DNA of 64,000 nt from Prevotellaceae bacterium. Its GTDB lineage: Bacteria > Bacteroidota > Bacteroidia > Bacteroidales > Bacteroidaceae. Position 1 is the first letter of the stretch. Each line of letters starts with the position of its first letter. The notes under the pieces were generated by a model that was not told the DNA's origin, did not search any database, and saw only the letters and a program-made list of their open reading frames with translations. Shown here in pieces: positions 50,899-60,279 of this stretch. The position numbers and the translations under genes are program-made. The stretch covers positions 1-64,000 of the forward strand of contig JAQYEW010000038.1 of the NCBI GenBank assembly GCA_028723455.1, read 5' to 3'.

Positions 50899-52890
50899 AT
50901 GAAGCAAACGCTCCTCTCCGCTTTCCTCCTGTTTTGTGCCGCCAGTACGGGCCTGGCCCGTGAGTCTGCCCCACGTGTCATTCCAGCCCTTCAGCAATGG
51001 GCAGGCGGAAACGGCCAGTTGCAGTTAGCGCAATCGGGACGTATCGTTGTACCCGCGGCGGCAGACACCGCCGCCCTGATGCCCGTGGCACGCACACTGA
51101 GCCAGGATTTGAAAGAGATGACAGGCAGAACGTTCACTCCCCTCTTCGCCAAGGCCCGCAAGGGCGACATCACGCTCTCCCTTTCCCGCCCCGACACCCT
51201 GCTGGGCAACGAGGGCTATCGCATGACCACCGACAACAGCATCCGCATTTCCGCCCCCACGGCTCAGGGAGCATTCTGGGCAACACGTACCCTACTGCAA
51301 ATCGCCACCACGCAAGACGGACGCTTTCCCAAGGGCGTGGCCACGGACTGGCCCGAATACCCCCAGCGCGGCTTTATGCTGGACGTAGCCCGCAAGTTCT
51401 TCACCATGGACTTTCTGCGCCAGTACGTCAAGATGCTCTCGTTCTATAAAATCAACGAATTCCAGATTCACCTCAACGACAACGGCTTCCCCGCTTATTA
51501 CAACAACGACTGGAACCAGACCTATGCGGCATTCCGTCTCCAAAGCGAACGCTTCCCCGGCCTGACAGCCAAGGACGGCTCCTACACCAAGGCCGAGTTT
51601 GTGAACCTGCAGCACATGGCACAAAGCTATGGCATTACCATCATCCCCGAAATCGACTTCCCGGCCCACTCGCTCAGCTTCGTCCACTACAAGCCCGAAC
51701 TGGGCAGCGACAAGTACGGCCGCGACCATCTGGACCTTTACAAAGAGGAGACTTACCTCTTCCTGGACAGTCTGCTGGATGAGTACATCACAGGTCCCAA
51801 CCCCACCTTCATCGGCAAGGACGTGCACATAGGCACAGACGAATACGACGCCCGCGAGGCGGAACGCTTCCGCTGGTTCACGGACCGCTACATCAAATTC
51901 ATCAACAGCCGCGGCAAGCACCCCCGCATCTGGGGCTCGCTGCGATGGCTCAAGGGCGAAACACCCGTTTCCTCCGAAAACACCACCATCAACGCATGGA
52001 GCAAGGATTGGATTGACCCCGTCGCCTCGCTCAAGGAGGGTTTCAAAATCATCAACACCTGCGACGCCTACCTTTACATCGTGCCTGCCGCCGGCTACTA
52101 TTACGACTTCCTGAACACCGAATGGCTCTACAACAACTGGCGCGTAGGCCAGGTGAACCATGCGGAAAGCGTGCCCGAGGGCACACCCGGACTGATGGGT
52201 GCCATGTTCGCCGTCTGGAACGACCACTGCGGCAACGGCATCACGGAACAGGATGTCCACGTGCGTGCCTTCCCCGCGGCCCAGGTGATGGCCGAGAAGA
52301 TGTGGCGCGGCAAGAACGAAAACGTGCCCTATGCCGATTTCAAGGCACTCTGCCAACAGATGCCCGAAGGCCCCGGCATCAATCTTCTGGCACGCCTGCC
52401 CAAGGAGTTCCGACTGCCAGCAGGCAACGACACCGTCAGCATCAACGGCAAGCATGTCGTTGAAAGCCCCGTGGCCGAGGTGGGTTACCCCTATGCCGTG
52501 GAGTTCTCCATGAAGCCGGACAGCACACAAGCCATCGGCGGAATCCTCTTCCAAGGGCCTCACTCCCGATTCATCAGCAACTGGGACAGCACGGGCAAAC
52601 TGGCTTTTGAGCGCGAAGGACAGACACACGTCTTCCACGCCGCCCGCATACCCGCAGGGCAATGGACAAAGGTACGCGTAGAGGGCGACCACAAAGGCAC
52701 CTCGCTATATATCAACGGACAGTTGGCAGAACGTCTGGAAGGACGCCAGCAGCGCCACTACAACGCCAAGCGCAACAACCTTTCCGCAATGTACATCCAG
52801 CAAACGCTCATCTTCCCCCTGCAAACCATCGGCGACAAGCACAACGGTTTCCGTGGCAGCCTGACGGGGCTGAAAGCGGAGCAAAAATAA
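50899..52890 (+). CDS. secreted beta-N-acetylhexosaminidase (GH20) with C-terminal LamG-like domain
   Basis: A 663-residue exported enzyme. Signal peptide 1-21 (MKQTLLSAFLLFC..., cut near GLA). A GH20b-like domain (about 25-145) precedes the catalytic barrel (about 150-500) starting YPQRGFMLDVARKFF; the catalytic Asp-Glu pair is D314-E315 in HIGTDEY. A concanavalin-like module (about 530-655; ILFQGPHSRFISNW, then VEGDHKGTSLYINGQL) follows. It cleaves terminal GlcNAc or GalNAc, probably from host glycans or peptidoglycan fragments. The GTDEYD form suggests the lacto-N-biosidase-like branch, but this is uncertain. Convergent neighbour: ROK glucokinase. Confidence 0.88.
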   Translation: MKQTLLSAFLLFCAASTGLARESAPRVIPALQQWAGGNGQLQLAQSGRIVVPAAADTAALMPVARTLSQDLKEMTGRTFTPLFAKARKGDITLSLSRPDTLLGNEGYRMTTDNSIRISAPTAQGAFWATRTLLQIATTQDGRFPKGVATDWPEYPQRGFMLDVARKFFTMDFLRQYVKMLSFYKINEFQIHLNDNGFPAYYNNDWNQTYAAFRLQSERFPGLTAKDGSYTKAEFVNLQHMAQSYGITIIPEIDFPAHSLSFVHYKPELGSDKYGRDHLDLYKEETYLFLDSLLDEYITGPNPTFIGKDVHIGTDEYDAREAERFRWFTDRYIKFINSRGKHPRIWGSLRWLKGETPVSSENTTINAWSKDWIDPVASLKEGFKIINTCDAYLYIVPAAGYYYDFLNTEWLYNNWRVGQVNHAESVPEGTPGLMGAMFAVWNDHCGNGITEQDVHVRAFPAAQVMAEKMWRGKNENVPYADFKALCQQMPEGPGINLLARLPKEFRLPAGNDTVSINGKHVVESPVAEVGYPYAVEFSMKPDSTQAIGGILFQGPHSRFISNWDSTGKLAFEREGQTHVFHAARIPAGQWTKVRVEGDHKGTSLYINGQLAERLEGRQQRHYNAKRNNLSAMYIQQTLIFPLQTIGDKHNGFRGSLTGLKAEQK

Positions 52891-52904
52891 GGTCTTCTAA
52901 AAAC

Positions 52905-52978
52905 ATATAATAGTTTTGTCCAAAACATATATTTAATTCAATGCAAATATATATATGTTTTGGACAAAACTATTATAT
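52905..52978. terminator. 28-bp perfect inverted repeat between GH20 and ROK genes
   Basis: Arms 52905-52932 and 52951-52978 are exact complements (core ATAGTTTTGTCCAAAACAT) with an 18-base AT-rich loop. The position between convergent genes fits a bidirectional terminator, but there is no terminal T-run and the AT-rich arms are much longer than needed. A degenerate relative lies at about 32612-32660. Confidence 0.6.
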
Positions 52979-52998
52979 AGCCTTAAAAGGGCTTTGGA

Positions 52999-53964
52999 CT
53001 ATGCCTCCCAACCCAGGGCGCTGGCGCCCAGAACGGCGGCCTTGGCATCGTCCAGCTCGCTGACGAAGAACTTGGCCTTGCCGGCGTAGCACTTCAGGAT
53101 ATTCTGGTCGTAGCCCTCCTTGATGGGATTCATGATCAGGTCGCCGGCCTTGGTAAGTCCGCCAAAGAACACGAATGCCTCGGGACTGTTGAAACAAGCG
53201 AAATTCGCGCATGCGAAGCCCAGGAGGCGGCCCGTGAAGTCCATGATTTCCTTGGCAAGGGCATCGCCCTTGCCTGCAGCAATGCTCACGTCCTTGCTCT
53301 CCAACTGGTCCAGGGGCAAATCACGCAACAGCGAGGGGCGGTCGGTGTCCGTCAGCAGTTGGCGCGCGGTACGTGCCACACCCGTTGCCGAACAATAGGT
53401 CTCCAGACAGCCCTTGCGGCCACAGCCGCACTGACGTCCGTCGCGGGTTTCCACGGTTACGTGGCCCAGCTCGCCTGCCAAGCCGTCGCTGCCGTAAACG
53501 ACCTTGCCGTCAACGACAATGCCGCTGCCGACACCCGTGCCCAGGGTGATCATGATGAAGTTCTTCATGCCCTTGGCCACGCCATAGGCCATTTCGCCCA
53601 TGGCCGCCGCATTGGCGTCGTTGGTCATGGCCACGGGGATGCCCAAGGCTTTGGAGAAAAGCTCCGCCAAAGGCACGCTCTCCATCTTCCAGGGCAGGTT
53701 GGGGGCGAACTCGATACAGCCGGTGTAATAATTGCCGTTGGGCGCACCGATGCCCATGCCCTGAATCTTGCCGATACCGCCTACCTTATCAATCAAGGGA
53801 CGCAACGCCTCGACACAATCCTCGACATATTTATGGGGCAGAGGACCATGCCCCGCAGTCTTCAGGCTCACGCTCTCCACTACATTTCCGTTGGCATCCA
53901 CGATGCCGAATACGCTATTCGTTCCTCCCAGGTCGAGGCCGATTACGTAGGGTTTCTTTTCCAT
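52999..53964 (-). CDS. ROK-family glucokinase
   Basis: A 321-residue ATP-dependent sugar kinase. The ATP motif IGLDLGGTNSVFG is at about 7-19, the catalytic Asp in ANAAAMGE context (TNDANAAAMGE), the second phosphate motif LGTGVGSGIV, and the zinc/ROK motif CGCGRKGCLE near residue 177-186. Bacteroides use such a ROK kinase as main glucokinase; GlcNAc kinase activity is possible given the neighbouring hexosaminidase. The start is ATG 53964, supported by the promoter; longer in-frame starts cross it. Confidence 0.92.
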   Translation of the reverse strand: MEKKPYVIGLDLGGTNSVFGIVDANGNVVESVSLKTAGHGPLPHKYVEDCVEALRPLIDKVGGIGKIQGMGIGAPNGNYYTGCIEFAPNLPWKMESVPLAELFSKALGIPVAMTNDANAAAMGEMAYGVAKGMKNFIMITLGTGVGSGIVVDGKVVYGSDGLAGELGHVTVETRDGRQCGCGRKGCLETYCSATGVARTARQLLTDTDRPSLLRDLPLDQLESKDVSIAAGKGDALAKEIMDFTGRLLGFACANFACFNSPEAFVFFGGLTKAGDLIMNPIKEGYDQNILKCYAGKAKFFVSELDDAKAAVLGASALGWEA

Positions 53965-54007
53965 TGCTTTAAAATTATGTTTTAGGTTTGTAGAAAATCT
54001 CTTCGTA

Positions 54008-54038
54008 CAAAAGTAAAAAGAATGTATTTGCCCACAAA
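54008..54038 (-). promoter_or_regulatory. promoter of the ROK glucokinase gene
   Basis: Minus strand TTTG (54035-54038), 19 bp, then TACTTTTG (54008-54015), a full consensus match 44 bp before the ATG. Confidence 0.8.
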
Positions 54039-54059
54039 GCAATAATACATAAAATTTTG

Positions 54060-54067
54060 TATCTTTG
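54060..54067 (+). promoter_or_regulatory. -7 element just before the LysE gene
   Basis: TATCTTTG ends 9 bp before the ATG at 54077, implying a nearly leaderless mRNA. It also rules out the in-frame TTG start at 54065. Confidence 0.5.
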
Positions 54068-54076
54068 TATCCTGTT

Positions 54077-54736
54077 ATGTGGACAAACACGTTTATCATA
54101 TTGGATTTAGCCTTCAAAGGCATCATTATCGGCATTGCCGCATCGGCCCCCATGGGGCCTTCGGGAGTTTTGGCCGTACAGCGCACCCTGAACAAAGGGC
54201 GCTGGTTCGGTTTTGTTACAGGGGTCGGCGTTGCATTGAGCGACATCGTTTATGCCCTGATAGCAGGCTTCGGACTGAATCTTATCCTGGATTTCATCAG
54301 CAATCCCACAACCGGCTATTGGCTTCAGCTCATCGGCTCCGTGCTGCTATGCGCTTTCGGCTGGCATGTCTTCCACAGCAGGCCCGCCCACCGCATAGCG
54401 CAAGCCACAGGAAAGAACGGCACCCTGATCCACAATGCGATAACGGGCTTCCTGATTACCTTCAGCAACCCGCTCATCATCCTGCTCTATCTGGCGCTCT
54501 TCGCCCGCTTCAACTTTATTGTCCCCGACCATCCCCTGGACCAGACCATTGGTTTTCTTTTCCTGCTGTTGGGTTCGCTGATGTGGTGGTACGGACTAAG
54601 CTACGTCGTCAGCAAACTGGGAAGCAGGTTCCGCGAATCGGGCCTCATCTGGACGAACCGCACCATCGGTGTCGTAGTGATGGTGGTCAGCCTGCTGGGC
54701 TTTTATTTCACGCTGCGTGGCAAAGCACTGTTTTAA
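54077..54736 (+). CDS. LysE/RhtB-family transporter
   Basis: A 219-residue membrane protein with about six helices. It carries the LysE signature near its start: AASAPMGPSGVLAVQRTLNKGRWFGFVTGVG (residues about 20-50), and SNPLIILLYLALFARF later. The family exports amino acids, but the substrate cannot be told. I start it at ATG 54077 as the -7 box overlaps the alternative TTG. The divergent neighbour is the ROK kinase; DUF4924 follows after 21 bp. Confidence 0.85.
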   Translation: MWTNTFIILDLAFKGIIIGIAASAPMGPSGVLAVQRTLNKGRWFGFVTGVGVALSDIVYALIAGFGLNLILDFISNPTTGYWLQLIGSVLLCAFGWHVFHSRPAHRIAQATGKNGTLIHNAITGFLITFSNPLIILLYLALFARFNFIVPDHPLDQTIGFLFLLLGSLMWWYGLSYVVSKLGSRFRESGLIWTNRTIGVVVMVVSLLGFYFTLRGKALF

Positions 54737-54757
54737 CAAGAGTAACACGTTCAACGC

Positions 54758-55291
54758 ATGCACATTGCAAAGCAATTAAAAGACAATAATATTTGTGAGT
54801 ACCTGCTTTATATGTGGCAGGTGGAGGACATCCTACGCGCCTACGGGCTGGACGAGGAACGCCTGGCAACGGAATACGCCACACGCTTCCCCCTGGAGCA
54901 ACGGGCGCAGGAAGCACAGTGGCTGAGCGACCTGTGCCGCATGATGCGCGAGGAAGACGCACAGCAGAAGGGGCATCTGCAAATGAACAAAGGCACGCTG
55001 GTCCTGCTTGCCGACCTGCACGCGCAGCTGCTCAACTCGCCCAAGCATCCCTTTTATGGCGCCACCTATCATAAGGTGCTGCCACACATCGTGGAGCTGC
55101 GCCGCCGCGGCGACACGGACAAGGGAGAACTGGAGGTCTGCTTCGACGCCCTCTACGGCGTGATGCTCCTGCGCATGCAGAAAAAGGAAATCAGCCGGGA
55201 AACGCTGGCCGCCGTGCAACAGATCACGCAGATGCTGACCATGCTCGGCGACGCTTACAAAAAAGAAAAAGAAGGAACACTGGAATTATAA
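54758..55291 (+). CDS. DUF4924-family protein
   Basis: A 177-residue soluble, largely helical protein starting [29 protein letters not shown], which matches the DUF4924 family of Bacteroidetes as I recall it. Function unknown. A central [27 protein letters not shown] segment is likely conserved. The stop precedes the prfC ATG by 1 bp, so the two are probably translationally coupled. Confidence 0.75.
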   Translation: MHIAKQLKDNNICEYLLYMWQVEDILRAYGLDEERLATEYATRFPLEQRAQEAQWLSDLCRMMREEDAQQKGHLQMNKGTLVLLADLHAQLLNSPKHPFYGATYHKVLPHIVELRRRGDTDKGELEVCFDALYGVMLLRMQKKEISRETLAAVQQITQMLTMLGDAYKKEKEGTLEL

Positions 55292-55292
55292 A

Positions 55293-56861
55293 ATGAACAA
55301 GGAAATAGAACGCAGGCGGACATTCGCCATCATCTCTCACCCCGACGCAGGCAAAACCACCCTCACCGAAAAACTTCTGCTCTTCGGCGGACAGATCCAG
55401 GTGGCAGGCGCCGTCAAAAGCAACAAAATCAAAAAGAGCGCGACGAGCGACTGGATGGAGATAGAAAAACAACGTGGTATCAGCGTAACAACCTCCGTGA
55501 TGGAGTTCGATTACCACGATTACAAGGTGAACATCCTGGACACTCCCGGCCACCAGGACTTTGCCGAAGACACGTTCCGCACCCTGACGGCGGTTGATTC
55601 CGTCATCATTGTAGTGGACAGTGCCAAGGGCGTAGAGACGCAGACGCGCAAACTGATGTCTGTGTGCCGCATGCGCAACACACCCGTCATCGTCTTCGTG
55701 AACAAGATGGACCGCGAGGGCCGCGATCCCTTCGACCTGCTGGACGAACTGGAAGAGGAACTGCAAATCAAGGTGCGCCCCCTGAGCTGGCCCATCAACC
55801 AAGGGCAGAAGTTCAAGGGCGTTTACAATATCTATGAGCAGGATCTGGACCTCTTCACGCCCGACAAACAGCACGTAACGGAAAAGGTGAGCGTGGACAT
55901 CACAAGCACGGAACTTGACGCCCATGTGGGCGAGCAAGATGCCAACAAATTGCGTGAGGACCTGGAACTGCTGGAGGGCGTGTATCCCGGCTTCGACCAT
56001 CAGGCCTACCTCGACGGACATGTGGCTCCCGTATTCTTCGGCTCGGCACTGAACAACTTCGGTGTGCAGGAACTTCTGGACTGTTTCGTGGAGATAGCCC
56101 CCTCGCCCCGTCCCGTGATGGCGGAGGAACGTATCGTGGAGCCGGAAGAACAGAAGTTCACGGGCTTCATCTTCAAGATTACGGCCAATATCGACCCCAA
56201 CCACCGCTCGTGCACGGCATTCTGCAAGGTTTGCTCGGGAAAATTCGTGCGTAACGCACCCTACCTCCACGTGCGTAACGGCAAGACCGTACGCTTCTCC
56301 AGCCCCACCCAGTTCATGGCCCAACGCAAAGAGACCATCGACGAGGCTTGGCCCGGCGACATCGTGGGCCTGCCCGACAACGGCATCTTCAAGATCGGAG
56401 ACACGCTGACCGAGGGCGAACTGCTGCATTTCCGCGGTATGCCCTCCTTCAGCCCCGAGATGTTCAAATACATCGAAAATGCCGACCCCATGAAGACCAA
56501 ACAACTGGAGAAAGGTATCAACCAGCTGATGGACGAGGGCGTGGCACAGCTGTTCGTCAACCAATTCAACGGGCGCAAAATCATCGGCACCGTAGGCCAG
56601 CTGCAATTCGAGGTTATCCAATATCGTCTGGAGAACGAATACAATGCCAAATGCCGTTGGGAGCCTGTGTCGCTCTACAAAGCCTGTTGGATAGAGAGCG
56701 ACAACCCACAGGAACTGGAGAACTTCAAAAAACGCAAGTACCAGTACATGGCCAAGGACCGCGACGGACGCGATGTGTTCCTGGCCGACAGCGGCTATGT
56801 GCTCTCCATGGCACAACAGGACTTTGAGCACATCAACTTCCACTTTACGAGCGAATTTTAA
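55293..56861 (+). CDS. prfC: peptide chain release factor 3
   Basis: A 522-residue translational GTPase that recycles RF1/RF2. The G domain has [12 protein letters not shown] (P-loop), RGISVTTS (switch I), DTPGHQDF with the catalytic His intact, and VNKMDREG. Domains II and III follow with [13 protein letters not shown] and VGQLQFEV. Length is typical (about 525). It is an informative contrast to the EF-G2 gene in this window, whose His is replaced. Confidence 0.96.
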   Translation: MNKEIERRRTFAIISHPDAGKTTLTEKLLLFGGQIQVAGAVKSNKIKKSATSDWMEIEKQRGISVTTSVMEFDYHDYKVNILDTPGHQDFAEDTFRTLTAVDSVIIVVDSAKGVETQTRKLMSVCRMRNTPVIVFVNKMDREGRDPFDLLDELEEELQIKVRPLSWPINQGQKFKGVYNIYEQDLDLFTPDKQHVTEKVSVDITSTELDAHVGEQDANKLREDLELLEGVYPGFDHQAYLDGHVAPVFFGSALNNFGVQELLDCFVEIAPSPRPVMAEERIVEPEEQKFTGFIFKITANIDPNHRSCTAFCKVCSGKFVRNAPYLHVRNGKTVRFSSPTQFMAQRKETIDEAWPGDIVGLPDNGIFKIGDTLTEGELLHFRGMPSFSPEMFKYIENADPMKTKQLEKGINQLMDEGVAQLFVNQFNGRKIIGTVGQLQFEVIQYRLENEYNAKCRWEPVSLYKACWIESDNPQELENFKKRKYQYMAKDRDGRDVFLADSGYVLSMAQQDFEHINFHFTSEF

Positions 56862-56874
56862 AACCCACTCACCC

Positions 56875-57387
56875 ATGAAACCACAGCAACACAATTTCGA
56901 CGATGCCGACCGACGCATCCTGCGCGCCCTGCAAGGCAATGCGCGCCTGACCATCAAGGAAATCGCTGCCGAGGTAGGACTCAGCAGCACCCCTGTCTTT
57001 GAGCGTTTGAAGCGGCTGGAAAAGGGTGGTTTCATCAAGGGCTACGTAACCATCCTGGATGCTGACAAGCTGGACTTGGGCTTTACGGTTTTTTGTAACG
57101 TGAAGCTCAAGCGCATCAACCGCGACATCACGATGGACTTCGTAAGCCGTATTCAGGAACTGAGCGAGGTAACGGAATGTTACAACGTGAGCGGCAACTT
57201 CGATTTCATGCTCAAGGTGCGCGTGCAGGACATGAAAAGCTACCAGCAGTTCATCCTCAACCGTCTCGGAGTCATCGAGAGTGTGGCACACATCGAAAGC
57301 ACCTTCGTAATGAAAGAGGAGAAACAAACCTATGGCGTGAACATCACCACGAAGGACGACAAGCCCTACTTCGCCATGAACATCTAA
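56875..57387 (+). CDS. Lrp/AsnC-family transcriptional regulator
   Basis: A 170-residue regulator: N-terminal helix-turn-helix (about 10-55; DADRRILRALQGNARLTIKEIA, then VGLSSTPVFERLKRLEKGG) and C-terminal RAM ligand-binding domain (about 70-150; CYNVSGNFDFMLKV). The effector is unknown. The ATG at 56875 is chosen; an in-frame extension would overlap prfC in the wrong frame. It is followed 12 bp later by dnaG. Confidence 0.92.
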   Translation: MKPQQHNFDDADRRILRALQGNARLTIKEIAAEVGLSSTPVFERLKRLEKGGFIKGYVTILDADKLDLGFTVFCNVKLKRINRDITMDFVSRIQELSEVTECYNVSGNFDFMLKVRVQDMKSYQQFILNRLGVIESVAHIESTFVMKEEKQTYGVNITTKDDKPYFAMNI

Positions 57388-57399
57388 ACCAAAAAGGCA

Positions 57400-59529
57400 A
57401 TGATAGACCGACTAACGATACAGCGCATCACGGAAGCGGCCCGCATCGAGGAGGTGGTGGGCGACTTCATTGCCCTGAAGCGCACAGGCGTCAACCTGAA
57501 GGGCCTGTGTCCCTTTCACGACGACCGCACGCCATCGTTCATCGTGTCGCCTGCCAAGAACTACTGCAAATGCTTCTCCTGCGGCGAAGGCGGCAACCCC
57601 GTTACCTTCGTCATGAAGCACGAGCAAATCAGCTATCCGGAAGCACTGAAATACCTGGCAAAGAAATACGGTATCGAGGTGCGCGAAAAAGAGCTGACCC
57701 CCGAGGAAATCCAACACAACGACGACCGCGAGAGCATGTTCATCCTCAACGATTGGGCATTGAAATGGTTTCGCCACCAGCTGATGGAGACAGAGGACGG
57801 GCGGGCCATCGGCCTCTGCTATTTCCGCCAACGCGGCTTTCGCGACGACATCCTGGAGCGTTTCCAGGTGGGCTTCTGCCCCAACACACGGGGCATAGGC
57901 GTAGGGCAGGACGCACTGAAGGCTGGTTTTCAGGAACGCTTCATCACCAACACGCCCAACGAACAGGACACACGCCAAAGCGTGGGCACGGGACTGTGTT
58001 TCAAAAACGACAACGGAGAACTGCGCGACCGCTTCTTCGGTCGTGTGATGTGGCCCATCTTCACCCTCAGCGGACGTGTGGCCGGTTTTGGAGGCCGTGT
58101 GCTGGACGCAGCCACCAAGGGCGTTAACATCAAATACCAGAACTCGCCCGAAAGCATCGTTTACAGCAAGCGGCGCGAGCTTTATGGTCTCTACCAGTCC
58201 AAGCAGGCCATTGCCAAGCAGGACCTGTGCTATCTGGTGGAGGGATACACGGATGTGATGGCTATGCACCAAAGCGGTGTGGAGAACGTTGTGGCCTCCA
58301 GCGGCACCGCGCTGACGGAGGAACAGATCCGCCTCATCCACCGCCTGACGCAGAACATCGTACTGATTTTTGACGCTGACGCGGCCGGCATCAAAGCCAG
58401 CCAGCGTGGTATCGACATGCTTCTGCGCCAGGGCATGAACGTAAAGCTGCTCTCCCTGCCCAATCAGGACGACCCCGACAGTTTCGCACGCAAACATACG
58501 GCCCAGGAATTCCAGGATTACCTGCGGAACAATCAGACGGACTTCATCAAGTTCAAGACAAACCTCCTGATGGAGCAGGCACAGGGCGACCCCATCGCCA
58601 TGAGCCGACTCGTCGGAGACATCGTGCAGAGCATCGCCGTTATCCCCGATGCAATAACGCGCAGCCTCTATGTGCGTGAAACAGCCTCCATGATGAGCCT
58701 CAGCGAGAAACTCATCTCCGATGCCGTAGCGAAACAGGTTGCCCACAACACCGAAGAGTGGCGCAAAGAAAAGGAACGCGAGAAACGTCAGCAAGCATTG
58801 AGCCAGTTGTCCACCGGCGATGCACCTCCCCCTCCCCCGCCATCACAAGGAATGCCCGAAGAGGAGTGGGTACCCCCCACGGAAAGCGAAGCCACAGGCA
58901 TCGCTTCACAGGAAGCGTCCCAGGCTGCCGTCAGTCTCGCGCAGGAAAGCCCGCGAAGCACAGAGCGCAAGCAGCAACGTCTCCGGAACAAGGAACGTGA
59001 ATTGGTACGGGCCATCGTGCGCTACGGAGAACAACTCTTGGAGGTTGGCTCCGAGGACAATCCCGTTGAAATCAGCGTGGCATCCTTAATTTCCGAAGCC
59101 CTTGGCCAAGACGGGCTGGAAATGCAAACCCCCATCTTCAAGGAAATGATGCAGCTGGCACTTGACAACGAAAGCGAACCCGGTTTCGTGGCCGAACGTT
59201 TCTTCCTCTCGCATCCCGACGAGCGAATAAGCCGCATGGCCTTCGAACTGGCCACGGACAAGGCGGTACTGAGCAAATTACACACCCGGCAGCGCAGTGC
59301 CTACGAACCCGAGCCGGAAAGCATCGTTCCCGAACTCATCCCCCATCTGCTCACAGACTATAAGTTGGAGATCATTCATCAGCAGTTGGACGACGTGATG
59401 CATGAGATGAAAGACCCACAGTTGCTACAGGACAAGGAACGCTACACCCAAACCATGCGGCGTTTCATGCAGCTCAAGGAGATTGAGAAGCGTCTGGGTG
59501 TCCTGCGCGGAGACCGCGTGCTCAGGTAA
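57400..59529 (+). CDS. dnaG: DNA primase
   Basis: A 709-residue primase. The zinc ribbon (about 35-65) has CPFHDDRTPSF and CKCFSCGEGG; the Toprim/RNA polymerase core (about 110-370) has FFGRVMWPI, FGGRV, EGYTDVMAMH and FDADAAGIKAS; a Pro-rich linker (about 475-490) precedes the C-terminal DnaB-binding region. It synthesises RNA primers with the replicative helicase. Length is typical for Bacteroidetes. Confidence 0.96.
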   Translation: MIDRLTIQRITEAARIEEVVGDFIALKRTGVNLKGLCPFHDDRTPSFIVSPAKNYCKCFSCGEGGNPVTFVMKHEQISYPEALKYLAKKYGIEVREKELTPEEIQHNDDRESMFILNDWALKWFRHQLMETEDGRAIGLCYFRQRGFRDDILERFQVGFCPNTRGIGVGQDALKAGFQERFITNTPNEQDTRQSVGTGLCFKNDNGELRDRFFGRVMWPIFTLSGRVAGFGGRVLDAATKGVNIKYQNSPESIVYSKRRELYGLYQSKQAIAKQDLCYLVEGYTDVMAMHQSGVENVVASSGTALTEEQIRLIHRLTQNIVLIFDADAAGIKASQRGIDMLLRQGMNVKLLSLPNQDDPDSFARKHTAQEFQDYLRNNQTDFIKFKTNLLMEQAQGDPIAMSRLVGDIVQSIAVIPDAITRSLYVRETASMMSLSEKLISDAVAKQVAHNTEEWRKEKEREKRQQALSQLSTGDAPPPPPPSQGMPEEEWVPPTESEATGIASQEASQAAVSLAQESPRSTERKQQRLRNKERELVRAIVRYGEQLLEVGSEDNPVEISVASLISEALGQDGLEMQTPIFKEMMQLALDNESEPGFVAERFFLSHPDERISRMAFELATDKAVLSKLHTRQRSAYEPEPESIVPELIPHLLTDYKLEIIHQQLDDVMHEMKDPQLLQDKERYTQTMRRFMQLKEIEKRLGVLRGDRVLR

Positions 59530-59550
59530 CCCGGAAATCATAGTTTTGAT

Positions 59551-60267
59551 ATGATACAGCTAAAGAACATACACAAGACCTATCATGGCGGCACAGAGCT
59601 GCACGTCCTCAAAGGCATTTCCCTTGATATCCGCGAGGGTGAGTTCGTAAGCATTATGGGAGCCTCGGGTTCGGGCAAGAGTACGCTGTTGAATATTCTT
59701 GGCATTCTGGATACCTATGACGAGGGCGAGTATTCCCTTGCCGGCACTCCCGTCCGCAACCTCAGCGAGACACACGCGGCCCGCCTGCGCAACGAATCCA
59801 TTGGCTTCATCTTCCAATCCTTCAACCTGATTCCTTTCAAGACAGCCCAGGAGAACGTGGCCCTGCCACTCTTCTATCGAGGTGTGTCGCGTGCCAAGCG
59901 CAACGCCTTGGCCTTGGAGTACCTGGACCGTATGGGGCTGAAGGATTGGGCGACCCATCTGCCCAACGAACTGAGCGGCGGACAAAAACAACGTGTGGCG
60001 ATTGCCCGCGCCTTGATTACGCATCCCAAAATCATCCTGGCCGACGAGCCAACGGGTGCCCTGGACAGCCGCACCAGCGTGGAGGTAATGCAAATCCTGA
60101 AAGACCTGCATCGTCAGGGCATGACCATCGTGGTGGTAACGCACGAAAGCGGCGTGGCTTACCAGGCGGAAAAGATCGTACACATCAAGGACGGACTGAT
60201 AGAGAATATCGAAGAAGTAACGGAGCAGAGCAGATCGCCTTTCACCATGAACGGCGTGATGAAATAA
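59551..60267 (+). CDS. MacB-type ABC transporter ATPase
   Basis: A 238-residue ATP-binding subunit of the LolD/MacB group. Walker [10 protein letters not shown] (about 36-44), Q-loop in [11 protein letters not shown], signature LSGGQKQR (about 143-150), Walker [13 protein letters not shown] and switch His in VVTHE are all present. It starts 21 bp after dnaG and powers the two permeases encoded directly downstream. Confidence 0.93.
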   Translation: MIQLKNIHKTYHGGTELHVLKGISLDIREGEFVSIMGASGSGKSTLLNILGILDTYDEGEYSLAGTPVRNLSETHAARLRNESIGFIFQSFNLIPFKTAQENVALPLFYRGVSRAKRNALALEYLDRMGLKDWATHLPNELSGGQKQRVAIARALITHPKIILADEPTGALDSRTSVEVMQILKDLHRQGMTIVVVTHESGVAYQAEKIVHIKDGLIENIEEVTEQSRSPFTMNGVMK

Positions 60268-60279
60268 ACGACAGAAAAG

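Noticed and set aside
52999-54246. Long N-terminal extension of the ROK kinase
   Set aside because: The extension crosses the consensus promoter and overlaps the divergent LysE gene; the conserved ROK start is at 53964.
55224-57038. 604-codon open frame opposite prfC and 57412-58794 opposite dnaG
   Set aside because: Both are shadows of intact RF3 and primase genes, with no domain or start context of their own.
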